From Cyclobacteriaceae bacterium (GTDB lineage Bacteria; Bacteroidota; Bacteroidia; Cytophagales; Cyclobacteriaceae): a stretch of 64,000 nt of DNA. Below, in pieces: positions 16,624 through 25,844 of the stretch. Where the stretch lies: the NCBI GenBank assembly GCA_019694875.1, contig JAIBBC010000001.1, positions 248,001 to 312,000 of the forward strand. Direction: 5' to 3'. The translations under genes were made by a program, and so were the position numbers. The notes under the pieces are model-generated. The model worked only from the letters and a program-made list of their open reading frames with translations, made no database searches and was not told where the DNA came from. Each line of letters starts with the position of its first letter. Position 1 is the stretch's first letter.

Positions 16624-17828
16624 ATCGGTTCAGTTACGGGTTCGATTACTTCGTGAGATACTTTTGGTGACCGTGGTGTTTTCAGAAAAATCAAATACAG
16701 GAATGCAGTAAATGCCAGCAGACTGCACGTTAAGAACGTTACGAAGAAATTTTCAGCGTTGTTCGCGTAGATAAATCCTGAGATGAACGCCCCGATGCCA
16801 ATACCCAACTCCATGAAAATATATAAGCTCGCAATTCCCCGGCCGCGGTGTTTTTCCTCACTCAGGTCGGTTGCCCAGGCTAACAAGGTTGGAGAAGTCA
16901 TCCCCTGCGCAAGTCCGTATAAAGAAATTGCAATGATCAGCAACAGCGGTGAAGTACTCAACGCCAAAACCAACATGGCTGCGGCAACTAACAGCGTTGA
17001 GATAATTACCACTTTTCTTCTTCCATATTTGTCCGAAGCCCTTCCCGCAATCAGGCGCACCGACAATGAAAAGATCGTCAGGAAAACAAAAGGAAGCCCT
17101 TCGTTTTGAATGCCAACATGCAAACACAAGTCGGGCACAACCGTAAACACCGCACCATATGCATACGTGGCCAGCAGCATCACCAGACACGGCACAAATA
17201 CCTTTGGTTCAAAAAGATCACGTTTGTGTATTTTAAATACGTTAACTGAAAATCCCTGTTTCACTTTGAGCGTTTCCCTGATTCCGGAAAGCACGGCTAT
17301 TGACAACACTGCCATCGCTGACGAACAGTAGAACATTACATCAAGGCCGAAGTCGTTGGCAATACTTGGTCCGATGGCGAGACCTGCAGCCATACCAACA
17401 GTTCCGGCCGTTCCCAGGATGCCCATCGCTTCTCCCCTTCTCGTAAACGGAATGATGTCAGACAAATAGGCGGTAGCACCGGTTGGAGAAAATCCCGTTG
17501 AAAATCCGTGCACAAGCCGAAGGAGCAAAAATCCCGTTATCGTTGTTAACATCGGATACAGCAAGCTGATGAGCACGCAGACCGAAATACCGATGAGCAT
17601 GGTTGGAATACGACCAACCTTATCGGCAATCTTGCCACTGAACGGCCGCGAGATCATAGCCGTGAGAGTGAACAAGGAGATGATCAGGCCCTTATAATCC
17701 GCACCACCCAGACTGGTAAGATAAGCCGGAAGTTTGGGGATGATCATGTTAAAGCTCGCAAAGAACAAAAGCGAACTTGTGCAGAGCATCCAGAACTGCG
17801 AGGTATAAATGCGTTGTGTGTTATTCAC
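16620..17828 (-). CDS. MFS transporter
   Basis: The 402-residue membrane protein has about 12 transmembrane segments. The typical loop motif GKIADKVGRIPTML lies between segments 2 and 3 and a second copy, GRASDKYGRRKVVI, between segments 8 and 9. It resembles DHA1 drug-efflux or YfcJ/AraJ-like carriers; no substrate can be assigned. It lies four bases after prfB and overlaps yhhN, so it shares their transcript. Confidence 0.92.
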   Translation of the reverse strand: MNNTQRIYTSQFWMLCTSSLLFFASFNMIIPKLPAYLTSLGGADYKGLIISLFTLTAMISRPFSGKIADKVGRIPTMLIGISVCVLISLLYPMLTTITGFLLLRLVHGFSTGFSPTGATAYLSDIIPFTRRGEAMGILGTAGTVGMAAGLAIGPSIANDFGLDVMFYCSSAMAVLSIAVLSGIRETLKVKQGFSVNVFKIHKRDLFEPKVFVPCLVMLLATYAYGAVFTVVPDLCLHVGIQNEGLPFVFLTIFSLSVRLIAGRASDKYGRRKVVIISTLLVAAAMLVLALSTSPLLLIIAISLYGLAQGMTSPTLLAWATDLSEEKHRGRGIASLYIFMELGIGIGAFISGFIYANNAENFFVTFLTCSLLAFTAFLYLIFLKTPRSPKVSHEVIEPVTEPI

Positions 17829-17832
17829 AGAA

Positions 17833-18931
17833 TTAGTTCTGAGAGCTTTGTTCCTGAGCGCCTAACAAAAATGACTTGATAAAATCATCCAGGTCACCAT
17901 CTAACACGTTTTGTGCATCAGTCCGCTCAACACCTGTACGGGCATCTTTTACGAGTTTATACGGATGCAAAACATAATTCCGGATTTGTGACCCGAAATC
18001 AATTTTCATTTTACCCGCTTCAATCTTGTCGCGTTCCGCGTGACGCTTCTCCATTTCGAGTTGAAACAACTTCGACTTCAGCATTTGCATCGCACGCTCA
18101 CGGTTGGCATGCTGCGACCGTTCAACCTGGCATACGATTACAATCCCGGTAGGTTTATGGGTAAGCTGAACTTTCGTTTCAACCTTGTTTACATTTTGTC
18201 CACCGGCACCGCCCGAACGTGAAGTTTGAATTTCCACATCAGCCGGATTGACTTCAATGTTAATGGTATCGTCAACTTTCGGATACACAAACACAGAAGC
18301 GAACGATGTATGTCGTCTTCCGTTTGAATCGAACGGAGAAATGCGCACGAGGCGATGCACGCCAATCTCTGATTTCAATTTTCCGTATGCAAAAGGCCCG
18401 TCAATTTCCAGCGTAGCGGATTTGATACCGGCTACTTCACCCGCCTGATAGTTTAACTGAGAAACACCGTAGCCATTCTTTTCGCCCCACATAATGTACA
18501 TCCGGTTGAGCATGTCGGCCCAGTCGTTACTCTCGGTACCACCGGCACCCGGATTGATTTCAATGATGGCGCTGAGCTGATCCTCCTCGCGACTCAGCAT
18601 TTTTTTAAACTCAAGCTCTTCGACAGATTTTTCGGTACGTGCGTATTCGCGATCAACCTCCTCATCGCTTACATCACCGGCATCATGAAATTCATTCAGA
18701 ACTTCCAGATCATCAACCTGCTTGTTCACCTGATCAAATGCATCCGTCCACACTTTTTTGGTGCGGATGTTCTTCAGGGTAAGTTCAGCTTGTTTGGGAT
18801 TATTCCAGAAGTCGGCTTGCTGGGTAATAAGCTCCTCGTCTTTCACCTCAACGATCTTGCGATCGTAGTCAAAGATACCGCCTGAGGGCGGCAACTCTTG
18901 TTTTAAGGTCTTTCAACTGTTCAGTTGTCAT
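17833..18931 (-). CDS. prfB: Peptide chain release factor 2, expressed by programmed +1 frameshift
   Basis: RF2 ends translation at UGA and UAA. The gene begins at ATG 18931 ([20 protein letters not shown]), meets an in-frame TGA at 18871-18869, and continues in the +1 frame from GAC 18870 (DYDRKIVEV), giving about 365 residues. The stop-recognition SPF tripeptide is in [16 protein letters not shown], and the peptidyl-hydrolysis GGQ is in [17 protein letters not shown] single long frame starting with TTG at 18894 would lack the true N-terminus and is not the real gene. The next gene upstream is the THUMP methyltransferase, 85 bases away. Confidence 0.97.
18868..18883 (-). promoter_or_regulatory. 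prfB autoregulatory frameshift site
   Basis: On the minus strand the sequence reads AGGCGGTATCTTTGAC: an internal Shine-Dalgarno-like AGGCGG, a TAT spacer, the slippery CTT and the TGA stop followed by C. This is the classical RF2 site. When RF2 is scarce the ribosome pauses at TGA, slips +1 and makes full-length RF2. The weak use of Shine-Dalgarno starts in Bacteroidota makes retention of the stimulator notable. Confidence 0.95.
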
Positions 18932-19016
18932 CAGAAATAGAATTATTGTGCAAATATAATAAAACACAAACTCTTGCCGGTTCGCGGCAGCAAACAGACT
19001 TTGAACGGGTTAGAAA

Positions 19017-20183
19017 CTACTCGGCTTTCTTTCCTGCGTATAACTCATACTCCAGCAACCGGCAATCGATCTTTGCGGTGTAGAACTCATATCTCCTGCT
19101 GGCGCGTAAGCCGATCTTTTTTGCAAGGTCAAGGTTGCCGGTAAAAATGTATCCGGTGTATCCCTGGCATTTCTGCTTCATGAAATCACCGATGCGCTTG
19201 TAGGTTACTTCAAGCTTGTCAAGTTCACCCAAACGTTCACCGTATTCGGGGTTGAAGAAAACCACTCCGGGCTCGGCAGGAATTTTCGTTTTCTCAAAAT
19301 CGCATACCTCAAAATCGATATACTGTTCCACTCCGGCAATGCCTGCATTGGTGCGTGAAACGTTGATGGCATCTTCGCTGATATCGGTAGCGATAACTTT
19401 CAGCCCGGGTACTTCCTTCACTTTACGGTTCAGCAATTCAAGCTGATCGAGATACAGTTGGTTATCATACCCAACCACGTGCATGAACGAATAATTCTTT
19501 CTTAACAATCCCGGTCTGCGGTTGGTAGCCATCAGTACGGCTTCAATCGCAACCGTTCCCGATCCACACATCGGATTCACGAAGGGCGACATCCGGTCCC
19601 ATTTTGAAGCGAGAATTGTTGCCGAAGCAAGCGCTTCCAGCATGGGTGCTTTGCCCGGTACTTTTCGATAGCCATGTTTGGACAATGTTTCACCAGAGGT
19701 ATCAAGAAATACTTCCGCGTCCAGTTCCCACCAGTACAAATTGATTACGGCACCATCCATTGCTGAGCCTGAATCCGGGCGTTTCGCGGTCTCTCTTCGA
19801 ATGCGATCTGCTATAGCATCTTTCACCTTCACATTCGTAAACATGGTATTGTTCACACTCGGGTGATCGACATGGCTCGTTACCGAGAAGTACCCGTCAT
19901 TCGCGATGAGTTTTTCCCACGGATACGTCATTAGCTTTTTGTAAAGCTCTTCCGGACTATTGCACCGGAATTCATATAACGAGTACAACACCTGGCTTGC
20001 ACAGCGAAGGTTCAGGTTCAGGCGGATGCAATCTTCCACGGTGCCCTTCAACTCAACACCCGTAGCAAATGTATCAACAACCGAAAAGCCAAGTTCCTCG
20101 ACCTCCAGCTTAAGCCAGGGTGCCAAACGCTTGTTGCAGGTTATGATGATTTTGCTGGGTGTCGTGAAAATGTTCATTGCCAC
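19017..20183 (-). CDS. THUMP-domain class I SAM-dependent RNA methyltransferase
   Basis: The 388-residue product has an N-terminal ferredoxin-like and THUMP region (about 1-165) for RNA binding and a C-terminal Rossmann methyltransferase of the UPF0020/RlmL type. SAM-binding motifs are visible: FVNPMCGSGTVAIEA near 196-210 and VIATDISEDAI near 254. The catalytic motif IV reads FFNPEYGERLG near 302 instead of the common NPPYGERLG. The family makes N2-methylguanosine in 23S rRNA (RlmL) or tRNA (Trm14/TrmN-like). The exact target is unknown; the lack of a second, RlmK-like domain distinguishes it from E. coli RlmKL. Confidence 0.88.
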   Translation of the reverse strand: MAMNIFTTPSKIIITCNKRLAPWLKLEVEELGFSVVDTFATGVELKGTVEDCIRLNLNLRCASQVLYSLYEFRCNSPEELYKKLMTYPWEKLIANDGYFSVTSHVDHPSVNNTMFTNVKVKDAIADRIRRETAKRPDSGSAMDGAVINLYWWELDAEVFLDTSGETLSKHGYRKVPGKAPMLEALASATILASKWDRMSPFVNPMCGSGTVAIEAVLMATNRRPGLLRKNYSFMHVVGYDNQLYLDQLELLNRKVKEVPGLKVIATDISEDAINVSRTNAGIAGVEQYIDFEVCDFEKTKIPAEPGVVFFNPEYGERLGELDKLEVTYKRIGDFMKQKCQGYTGYIFTGNLDLAKKIGLRASRRYEFYTAKIDCRLLEYELYAGKKAE

Positions 20184-20222
20184 AAACTTACTGTTAACAG
20201 CATTGACATCAAAAGTGAATGT

Positions 20223-20774
20223 CTATTGTTGTGGATACAGCAGCGGGTCTGCAGCCGGTTTGACTTTATAAAATGGAGAGTCCTTCTCCACAATCAATAT
20301 CCTGCGCATGCGGCCGGGTTTGAAGTATTTACCCTTCCCGAAAAACAATAACGCGCCACCCGAAAACATAGCGACACTTGTTGCCGCAACACCCTCGTCA
20401 ATTGAAGCATCTTCATGTTGAACAGCCGTTGTGTTGATTAAATCAGCCAGCGGCAGCACAACTCCTGCAATCATCATGTACGCTCCGAGCCGCTCGGCAA
20501 AAGTTGCTTTTCGCTTTCCGCGGATATCCAGTTTCCTGATCCGGTAATAGGCCACCGTATCGAGGTTCATCATAACGGAGGTATCGTTGAGTGCAAGAAT
20601 TTTCTGGAGCTGAATTTTCTTATCGCCGGCACGCGCGAACGCAAGCACATCACCAACCTGATACCGTGCCAGCACACGTTCTTTCTTGAGCACAACAACC
20701 TGACGCTGCTGCGCGGTTGCACCGATTCCTGCTACAAGAAGAAAAAAAATCAGAACTACATTTTTGTTATCCAT
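20223..20774 (-). CDS. Exported protein of unknown function
   Basis: The 183-residue product begins with a clear signal peptide (VVLIFFLLVAGIGATAQ). The mature part has a basic N-terminal section and a hydrophobic stretch near 105-118 (AYMMIAGVVLPLADL) plus a second at 132-145, so it may be membrane attached. No family recognised with certainty; similar proteins are common beside core genes in Bacteroidota. Its first codons overlap the end of ilvE by 19 bases, implying co-transcription. Confidence 0.7.
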   Translation of the reverse strand: MDNKNVVLIFFLLVAGIGATAQQRQVVVLKKERVLARYQVGDVLAFARAGDKKIQLQKILALNDTSVMMNLDTVAYYRIRKLDIRGKRKATFAERLGAYMMIAGVVLPLADLINTTAVQHEDASIDEGVAATSVAMFSGGALLFFGKGKYFKPGRMRRILIVEKDSPFYKVKPAADPLLYPQQ

Positions 20775-21820
20775 CCGAAAGAATCCGGGCGATTACCTCT
20801 TTTGATGCCTTCAAGTTCGTTGTACACCTTGTTGGCAAACTTTCGCTCCGTGACAGGTGGAAGATAGTAATCTTTGCCTTCAAATCCGATGAGTTCGATG
20901 TGTGCAATGGTAGCTGCAGTACCTGCACCAAAAGCTTCCTTCAGTCGTCCCGCTTCGGCAGCCTCTATAACTTCGCTGACAGACACTTTGCGTTCCTCCA
21001 CGTTCATGTTCCATTTGCGGGCAAGCTTGAGCACGCTGTCGCGGGTAATGCCAGCCAGAATTGAATCGCTTAATGCCGGTGTAACTAACGTGTCGTCAAT
21101 CACGAACATCACATTCATGGTTCCGGATTCCTCGATGTATTCGTGTGTTTTGCCGTCTGTCCAAAGAAGCTGGTGATAACCCTGATCCTGCGCCAGTTTA
21201 GCCGGATAAATTGCTCCCCCATAATTTCCTCCCGCCTTTGCATAACCTGTTCCGCCTTCCGTGGCACGTGTGAACTGTGTTTCAATCTTAACTTTTACGG
21301 GTGTTGAATAATATGGACCTACCGGTGAAAGAATAATCATGAAAGTAAAGCTTTCGCTCGGGCGGATGCCGATGTATTCATCGGCAGAAAACAGGAACGG
21401 TCGTATATATAAGGAGGAACCTTCGGCTTTCGGCACCCAGTTTTGATCAAGTGAAATCAGTGTACTCAATCCTTCCATAAATAATTCTTCGGGTACATGC
21501 GGCATGCAGATACGTTCACCGGAAATATTCAGGCGAATCCAGTTATCAGACGCGCGGAAAACCAATACTTCACCGGAAGGCGATTTCATTGCTTTCATTC
21601 CTTCGAATATTGCCTGGCCATAATGAATTGCGGGAGTTGCAGGACTAATGGAGATGTGACCATACGGAACGATGCGTGAATTCTTCCATTCACCATCGCG
21701 ATAATCGGCTATAAACATATGGTCGGTGTAAATCTTGCCGAACGGCAAATCCGCAAAGTCGACCTGACTGATTCTCGAATGTTTTACGCGCTCAATCTGA
21801 ATACCTTCTGTGACCACCAT
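20756..21820 (-). CDS. ilvE: Branched-chain amino acid aminotransferase
   Basis: The 354-residue fold-type IV PLP enzyme carries out the last step of isoleucine, leucine and valine synthesis and the first of their breakdown. Features: FEGMKAMKSPSGEVLVFR near 70-87, YIRPFLF near 146, the PLP lysine in GGNYGGAIYPAKLAQDQGY near 205, and EESGTMNVMFV near 235 followed by ILAGITRDSVLKLA, the phosphate-binding region. Length matches the longer eukaryote-like BCAT subfamily. The upstream gap to the cobalamin adenosyltransferase gene is about 90 bases. Confidence 0.96.
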   Translation of the reverse strand: MVVTEGIQIERVKHSRISQVDFADLPFGKIYTDHMFIADYRDGEWKNSRIVPYGHISISPATPAIHYGQAIFEGMKAMKSPSGEVLVFRASDNWIRLNISGERICMPHVPEELFMEGLSTLISLDQNWVPKAEGSSLYIRPFLFSADEYIGIRPSESFTFMIILSPVGPYYSTPVKVKIETQFTRATEGGTGYAKAGGNYGGAIYPAKLAQDQGYHQLLWTDGKTHEYIEESGTMNVMFVIDDTLVTPALSDSILAGITRDSVLKLARKWNMNVEERKVSVSEVIEAAEAGRLKEAFGAGTAATIAHIELIGFEGKDYYLPPVTERKFANKVYNELEGIKRGNRPDSFGWITKM

Positions 21821-21909
21821 ACCTGAATTGTTTACGTAGGGCGGAAATATAACAGGATTTTTATCGGTAGCCTAACGATTGTTAGTGGACTGGCAAATTG
21901 GTCGAAACT

Positions 21910-22458
21910 CTACATTCTGGGCTTCCAGGGCAATTCTTCGGCATTCAGTTCAGCCGACATCTTCCGCGAAAGCATAAACAGATAATCGGACAACCGGTTA
22001 AGATATTGAATCACAAGGCCATCGACCGGTTCATGTTCATTTAACGCGATCGTGAGGCGTTCGGCCCTTCGGCAAACGGTGCGGGCCACATGACAGAAAG
22101 AAACCGACTGATGTCCGCCCGGAAGCACGAAAAATTTCATGGGTGGCAGCGAAGCATCCATGGCATCAATTTCTTTTTCCAGAAATGTTACATCATCGGG
22201 GTTAAGAGCAGGTATTTTAACTTTTGTATTCCCGGGTTCGGTCGCGAGAATAGATCCAACCGTAAAGAGCCGATCCTGAATCTCGATAAGTACATTTTTT
22301 CGGATTTGATTTACCGGTTGATCACGAACGAGACCGATATAAGAATTGAGTTCATCGACCGTGCCATAGGTATCAATACGAAGATCGGCCTTCGACACAC
22401 GCTTTCCACCGAACAACGCAGTGGTACCCTTATCGCCAGTTTTTGTGTAGATCTTCAT
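21910..22458 (-). CDS. ATP:cob(I)alamin adenosyltransferase, PduO type
   Basis: The 182-residue trimeric enzyme transfers adenosyl from ATP to cob(I)alamin to make coenzyme B12. It starts MKIYTKTGDKGTTALFGGKRV, the ATP-binding signature, with DTYGTVDELNSYIG near 30-43 and CRRAERLT near 130. Adenosylcobalamin would serve methylmalonyl-CoA mutase or class II ribonucleotide reductase, neither of which is in the window. Bacteroidota often salvage corrinoids rather than make them. Confidence 0.95.
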   Translation of the reverse strand: MKIYTKTGDKGTTALFGGKRVSKADLRIDTYGTVDELNSYIGLVRDQPVNQIRKNVLIEIQDRLFTVGSILATEPGNTKVKIPALNPDDVTFLEKEIDAMDASLPPMKFFVLPGGHQSVSFCHVARTVCRRAERLTIALNEHEPVDGLVIQYLNRLSDYLFMLSRKMSAELNAEELPWKPRM

Positions 22459-22480
22459 ACGAATCGAAAGTAAATATACA

Positions 22481-22512
22481 AAAACAAAAAGGCTGCCTTT
22501 TGAGCAGCCTTT
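22481..22512 (-). terminator. Intrinsic terminator of the 22533-23438 gene
   Basis: AAAGGCTGC (22488-22496) pairs with GCAGCCTTT (22504-22512) around a 7-base loop. Read on the minus strand it is followed by TTTTTGTTTT (complement of 22481-22490). Confidence 0.9.
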
Positions 22513-22532
22513 CGTTGAAATTTCTCAATTCG

Positions 22533-23438
22533 TTACTTGGCGTATTTTGCCGGGATAAATGCAAGGTTGTTAAACTGGTGATCATAGTCATTACCGAGTT
22601 TAGCCATGAATGTGATTTCCTCGCCCACCATGTCAACCGTTACCAAATACGTACGGGCTTCGTCGTAGTGGTAAAGTAAGCCGAACACAACTCCCTTTTT
22701 GTTCACCGCCAATGCCTTCATTGTTAACCAACTGTCGGTCACGGTTTCCGGAAATCCGGTAAACGTTGTGATGGTCGTGGTGGCTGTGATCTCGCCACCT
22801 TCAATGGTTACAATATCAATCTCTCCATCATCAGTATCCCAACTGCTCGAAACTGTAAGAACATCAGTTTTGGCATCGTACAGTAAACCGTTACCACAAC
22901 AAATATCAACTTCTTTTGTCTTTAGCGAGCGGCCACCATCTGTTCCAAACTTAACGATACCATTGCCATCGCCATTAAAGTCACCAATTGCTACGAGGCT
23001 GTCATCCTCTGCAACGGCCCAATTATTAATGGCATCCCAAACCGCATATTCTCCGCCATTGCCATCGTTGGCGTTAATTACAGATGCGACTTTAGTCTTT
23101 GGATTCATCTTGTAGAGGAAACCCAATCGATTACTAACACCAGCCGTGCTATGTACTTTTGTGTTTTCGGAAAGGTATGAATTAGCACTTGCAAAAAACA
23201 TGTCTTCACCCTTGTGGTAAACAAATGCACGGACATCCGTTAACGTGCTTCCAGTTACTGTCGGAGTAAAAATTTTCGTGGTGTCGCCTGTTTTCTGATC
23301 GATTTTGTAAAAAGCTCCGGTTTGACGATTGCTTGTAACCAGAACATCTGCAGCAGGTGACTTATCATCATCACCGCACGACTGCATAAAGAATATCCCT
23401 GAAACAAGGATTAGAAGAGGTTTAAATTTGGTTGTCAT
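22533..23438 (-). CDS. Lipoprotein with beta-propeller-like repeats
   Basis: The 301-residue product has a lipoprotein signal peptide with lipobox MQSC near residues 18-21, then an Asp-rich linker (GDDDKSPAAD). The mature part has repeated four-stranded blade-like patterns (VLVTSNRQTGAFYKIDQKTGDT, GFLYKMNPKTKVASV, DSLVAIGDFNGDGNGIV, GLLYDAKTDVLTVSS), which suggests a six- or seven-bladed propeller near the outer membrane. The IGDFNGDGNGIV segment resembles a calcium-binding FG-GAP loop. Function unknown; it is a single gene, divergent from the next lipoprotein. Confidence 0.75.
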   Translation of the reverse strand: MTTKFKPLLILVSGIFFMQSCGDDDKSPAADVLVTSNRQTGAFYKIDQKTGDTTKIFTPTVTGSTLTDVRAFVYHKGEDMFFASANSYLSENTKVHSTAGVSNRLGFLYKMNPKTKVASVINANDGNGGEYAVWDAINNWAVAEDDSLVAIGDFNGDGNGIVKFGTDGGRSLKTKEVDICCGNGLLYDAKTDVLTVSSSWDTDDGEIDIVTIEGGEITATTTITTFTGFPETVTDSWLTMKALAVNKKGVVFGLLYHYDEARTYLVTVDMVGEEITFMAKLGNDYDHQFNNLAFIPAKYAK

Positions 23439-23577
23439 TAATAGTTATTTTTCACGAAGTTACTACTTTTGCTACTACATATTGCGTTAGCTTTTTACAC
23501 TTTTTTATACCATTTATATCCATTCTAAAAAGCGCGCAAATCTCTCGAATTAACCCTGTTTCCTCTATCCAACCTAA

Positions 23578-24912
23578 ATGAAAAAACTTCTTTCTCTACT
23601 TATAGCATTCGCAGTTTTACAATCTTTTCAATCCTGCGACAGCGATGAAGATATTAAACGCGCAGAAGTAACTACCCGGGAAATAATTGATATCACGCAC
23701 GAGCGTGCATCCGGAGGGGGTGAAGTAGTTTCCGATGGTGGAAGTGACGTTACCGTACGCGGGATATGCTGGGGTATTCAGCACGATCCAACCATAGAAA
23801 GCGATGGAACCACCGATGGTACCGGACTTGGCGTTTTTACCAGCGAACTCACTGACTTGACCGGAGGGACAACTTATTTTGTAAGAGCCTATGCGATTAA
23901 CAAAGCAGGCGTTGCGTACGGCAACGAAGTTCAATTTACAACGGCACCCACTCCCGTTTTGGCGACACTGTCTACTATGGCGATGAGCAACATCACCACG
24001 AACTCAGCATCTTCGGGCGGATCGGTAACAGACGATGGCAATGCTGACATAACAGCGCGTGGCGTATGCTGGTCGCTAAATGCAAATCCCACCATTGCCG
24101 ACTTCAAAACATCCGATGGTTCAGGTACGGGTGATTTCTCCAGCCAGCTTACGTCGTTGGAACCCGGCGAAACGTATCATGTTCGTGCATATGCCACCAA
24201 CTTAGCGGGTACCGCATATGGCAACGAAATCACGTTCTCTACAAATTCAATCGTAACGACTGTATACGCGAGTAAGGACGCAACCATTTTTAATAACCAG
24301 GCCGGTAACGCCGCCAACGGAAATTATGGTGCAGGTGGAAGTGAATTATTGCAGGTTGGATATGCCTCCCCGACAGGAATTTATGCGCGAGCGCTTGTGC
24401 AGTTTGACCTCAACGGGATTCCTTCGGATGCAGTCATCGAGAGTGTAACGCTTGAATTTACGCTTGGAAGTTCGGGCACGTTCATTCCACAAATTAATGT
24501 GTATAAAGTAAATCAGTCATGGACTGAAGGAAGTACGAGTTTTTGCACATACAATAACTCCTGCAATACACAAGGTGTAGCAATTTCACCGGGAGGTACT
24601 GATGTGACATGGAATGAAACAACCTATTCCGGATCGAATGCCAATCCATGGAGTGCCGCAGGTGGAGTTTTTACATCAACCTCCAGTGCAACATCGGTTG
24701 ATGCAGGCGCATCGACAGTACTATATACCTCTGCGGGTTTGAAAGATGATGTTCAGGGTTGGGTTTCAGGTACTTCGTCTAACTTCGGATGGATTCTGAA
24801 AACGGATTTCATCACGAACACGTCAGCCATGAGACGCTTCAGAAGCCGCGAAGGGGCAACCGCATCAGGCAGTACCGATACGGCTCCCCGACTGACGATC
24901 GTGTATCATTAA
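23578..24912 (+). CDS. Lipoprotein with two FN3-like repeats and a DNRLRE-like domain
   Basis: The 444-residue protein starts with a signal peptide and lipobox QSC at about 18-20. Two tandem repeats of about 95 residues follow (about 28-125 and 128-222), each with a GI/VCWxxxxxPTI core and ending TYxVRAYAxNxAGxAYGNE; these are FN3-like modules common in Bacteroidota surface lipoproteins. The C-terminal region (about 225-444) resembles the DNRLRE domain: ASKDATIFNN, ARALVQFDLNGIPSDAVIESVTLEF and a final PRLTIVYH. Probably surface exposed and binding a polymer. No glycan-uptake genes are adjacent. Confidence 0.82.
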   Translation: MKKLLSLLIAFAVLQSFQSCDSDEDIKRAEVTTREIIDITHERASGGGEVVSDGGSDVTVRGICWGIQHDPTIESDGTTDGTGLGVFTSELTDLTGGTTYFVRAYAINKAGVAYGNEVQFTTAPTPVLATLSTMAMSNITTNSASSGGSVTDDGNADITARGVCWSLNANPTIADFKTSDGSGTGDFSSQLTSLEPGETYHVRAYATNLAGTAYGNEITFSTNSIVTTVYASKDATIFNNQAGNAANGNYGAGGSELLQVGYASPTGIYARALVQFDLNGIPSDAVIESVTLEFTLGSSGTFIPQINVYKVNQSWTEGSTSFCTYNNSCNTQGVAISPGGTDVTWNETTYSGSNANPWSAAGGVFTSTSSATSVDAGASTVLYTSAGLKDDVQGWVSGTSSNFGWILKTDFITNTSAMRRFRSREGATASGSTDTAPRLTIVYH

Positions 24913-24933
24913 AGCTTGTAAGAAGGAGATTTC

Positions 24934-25650
24934 TTAGTGCGCAGCCACGCCCTGCGCGCGGTTAACATTCTCGTTCACACGGTCCCACTCCACCAGTCCG
25001 TCACGCAAACGAACGATGCGGTGCGCGTAGTGCGCAATGTCATCTTCGTGTGTTACCATGATGATTGTGTTCCCTTTGTCATGAAGTTCCTGGAACAGGT
25101 TCATGATATCGTAAGATGTTTTTGTATCGAGGTTACCCGTAGGTTCATCGGCCAGAATAATGGAAGGATTGTTTACGAGTGCGCGGGCAATCGCAACACG
25201 CTGGCGCTGACCACCTGAAAGTTCATTCGGTCTGTGATGATGACGGTCGCCTAAGCTTACACTTTCGAGCGCTGCCATAGCCATTTCTTCACGTTCGCTT
25301 TTCCCATAACCGGCATAGATCAGCGGAAGCGCCACGTTTTCAAGTGCTGAAGCACGCGGCAGCAGGTTGAAGGTTTGGAACACGAAACCGATCTCCTTAT
25401 TCCGAACCTCCGCAAGTTCATTTTCCGTCATTTCACTCACCAGCTGATTGTTGAGCGAATAAGTGCCGGAAGTTGGTGTATCGAGGCAACCCACAATATT
25501 CATCAGGGTAGACTTTCCGGACCCGGAAGGACCCATAAAGGCCACGTATTCGCCCTTTTTTATGTCGATGGAGACAGACTGAAGCGCATTAACTTCGGTT
25601 GAGCCCATGATGTAGCGTCTGGAAATATTGCGTGTTTCGATAATATTCAT
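24934..25650 (-). CDS. ABC transporter ATP-binding protein, MacB/LolD type
   Basis: The 238-residue ATPase has Walker [10 protein letters not shown] near 40-48, Q-loop [11 protein letters not shown] near 90, signature [15 protein letters not shown] near 146-160, Walker [13 protein letters not shown] near 167 and H-loop MVTHEDDIA near 199. The pattern places it in the MacB/LolD/FtsE-like group that works with FtsX-like permeases in efflux or lipoprotein export. No permease gene is adjacent, so the partner is encoded elsewhere. Confidence 0.93.
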   Translation of the reverse strand: MNIIETRNISRRYIMGSTEVNALQSVSIDIKKGEYVAFMGPSGSGKSTLMNIVGCLDTPTSGTYSLNNQLVSEMTENELAEVRNKEIGFVFQTFNLLPRASALENVALPLIYAGYGKSEREEMAMAALESVSLGDRHHHRPNELSGGQRQRVAIARALVNNPSIILADEPTGNLDTKTSYDIMNLFQELHDKGNTIIMVTHEDDIAHYAHRIVRLRDGLVEWDRVNENVNRAQGVAAH

Positions 25651-25844
25651 GTGATCGGGTTAAATACAGTTTAAGATGGCAGAGGGCTCGAAAAAGTTTA
25701 ATACTACTGCGTATACTGGTCTTTACAATTTAAGTTTCAATAAACGGTCAAATCAATTAACCAAACGCGAAAAACTGATCAATTAGTCAGCCAATAACGG
25801 CTTAAATTACAGGATTTGGCAGATTTCTTGACAACCCTGCGATT

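Noticed and set aside
17833-18894. Single uninterrupted prfB frame starting at 18894
   Set aside because: Its first codons (reading PPSGGIF) are the +1 frame of the real N-terminal region; the true start is ATG 18931 with a frameshift at 18871.
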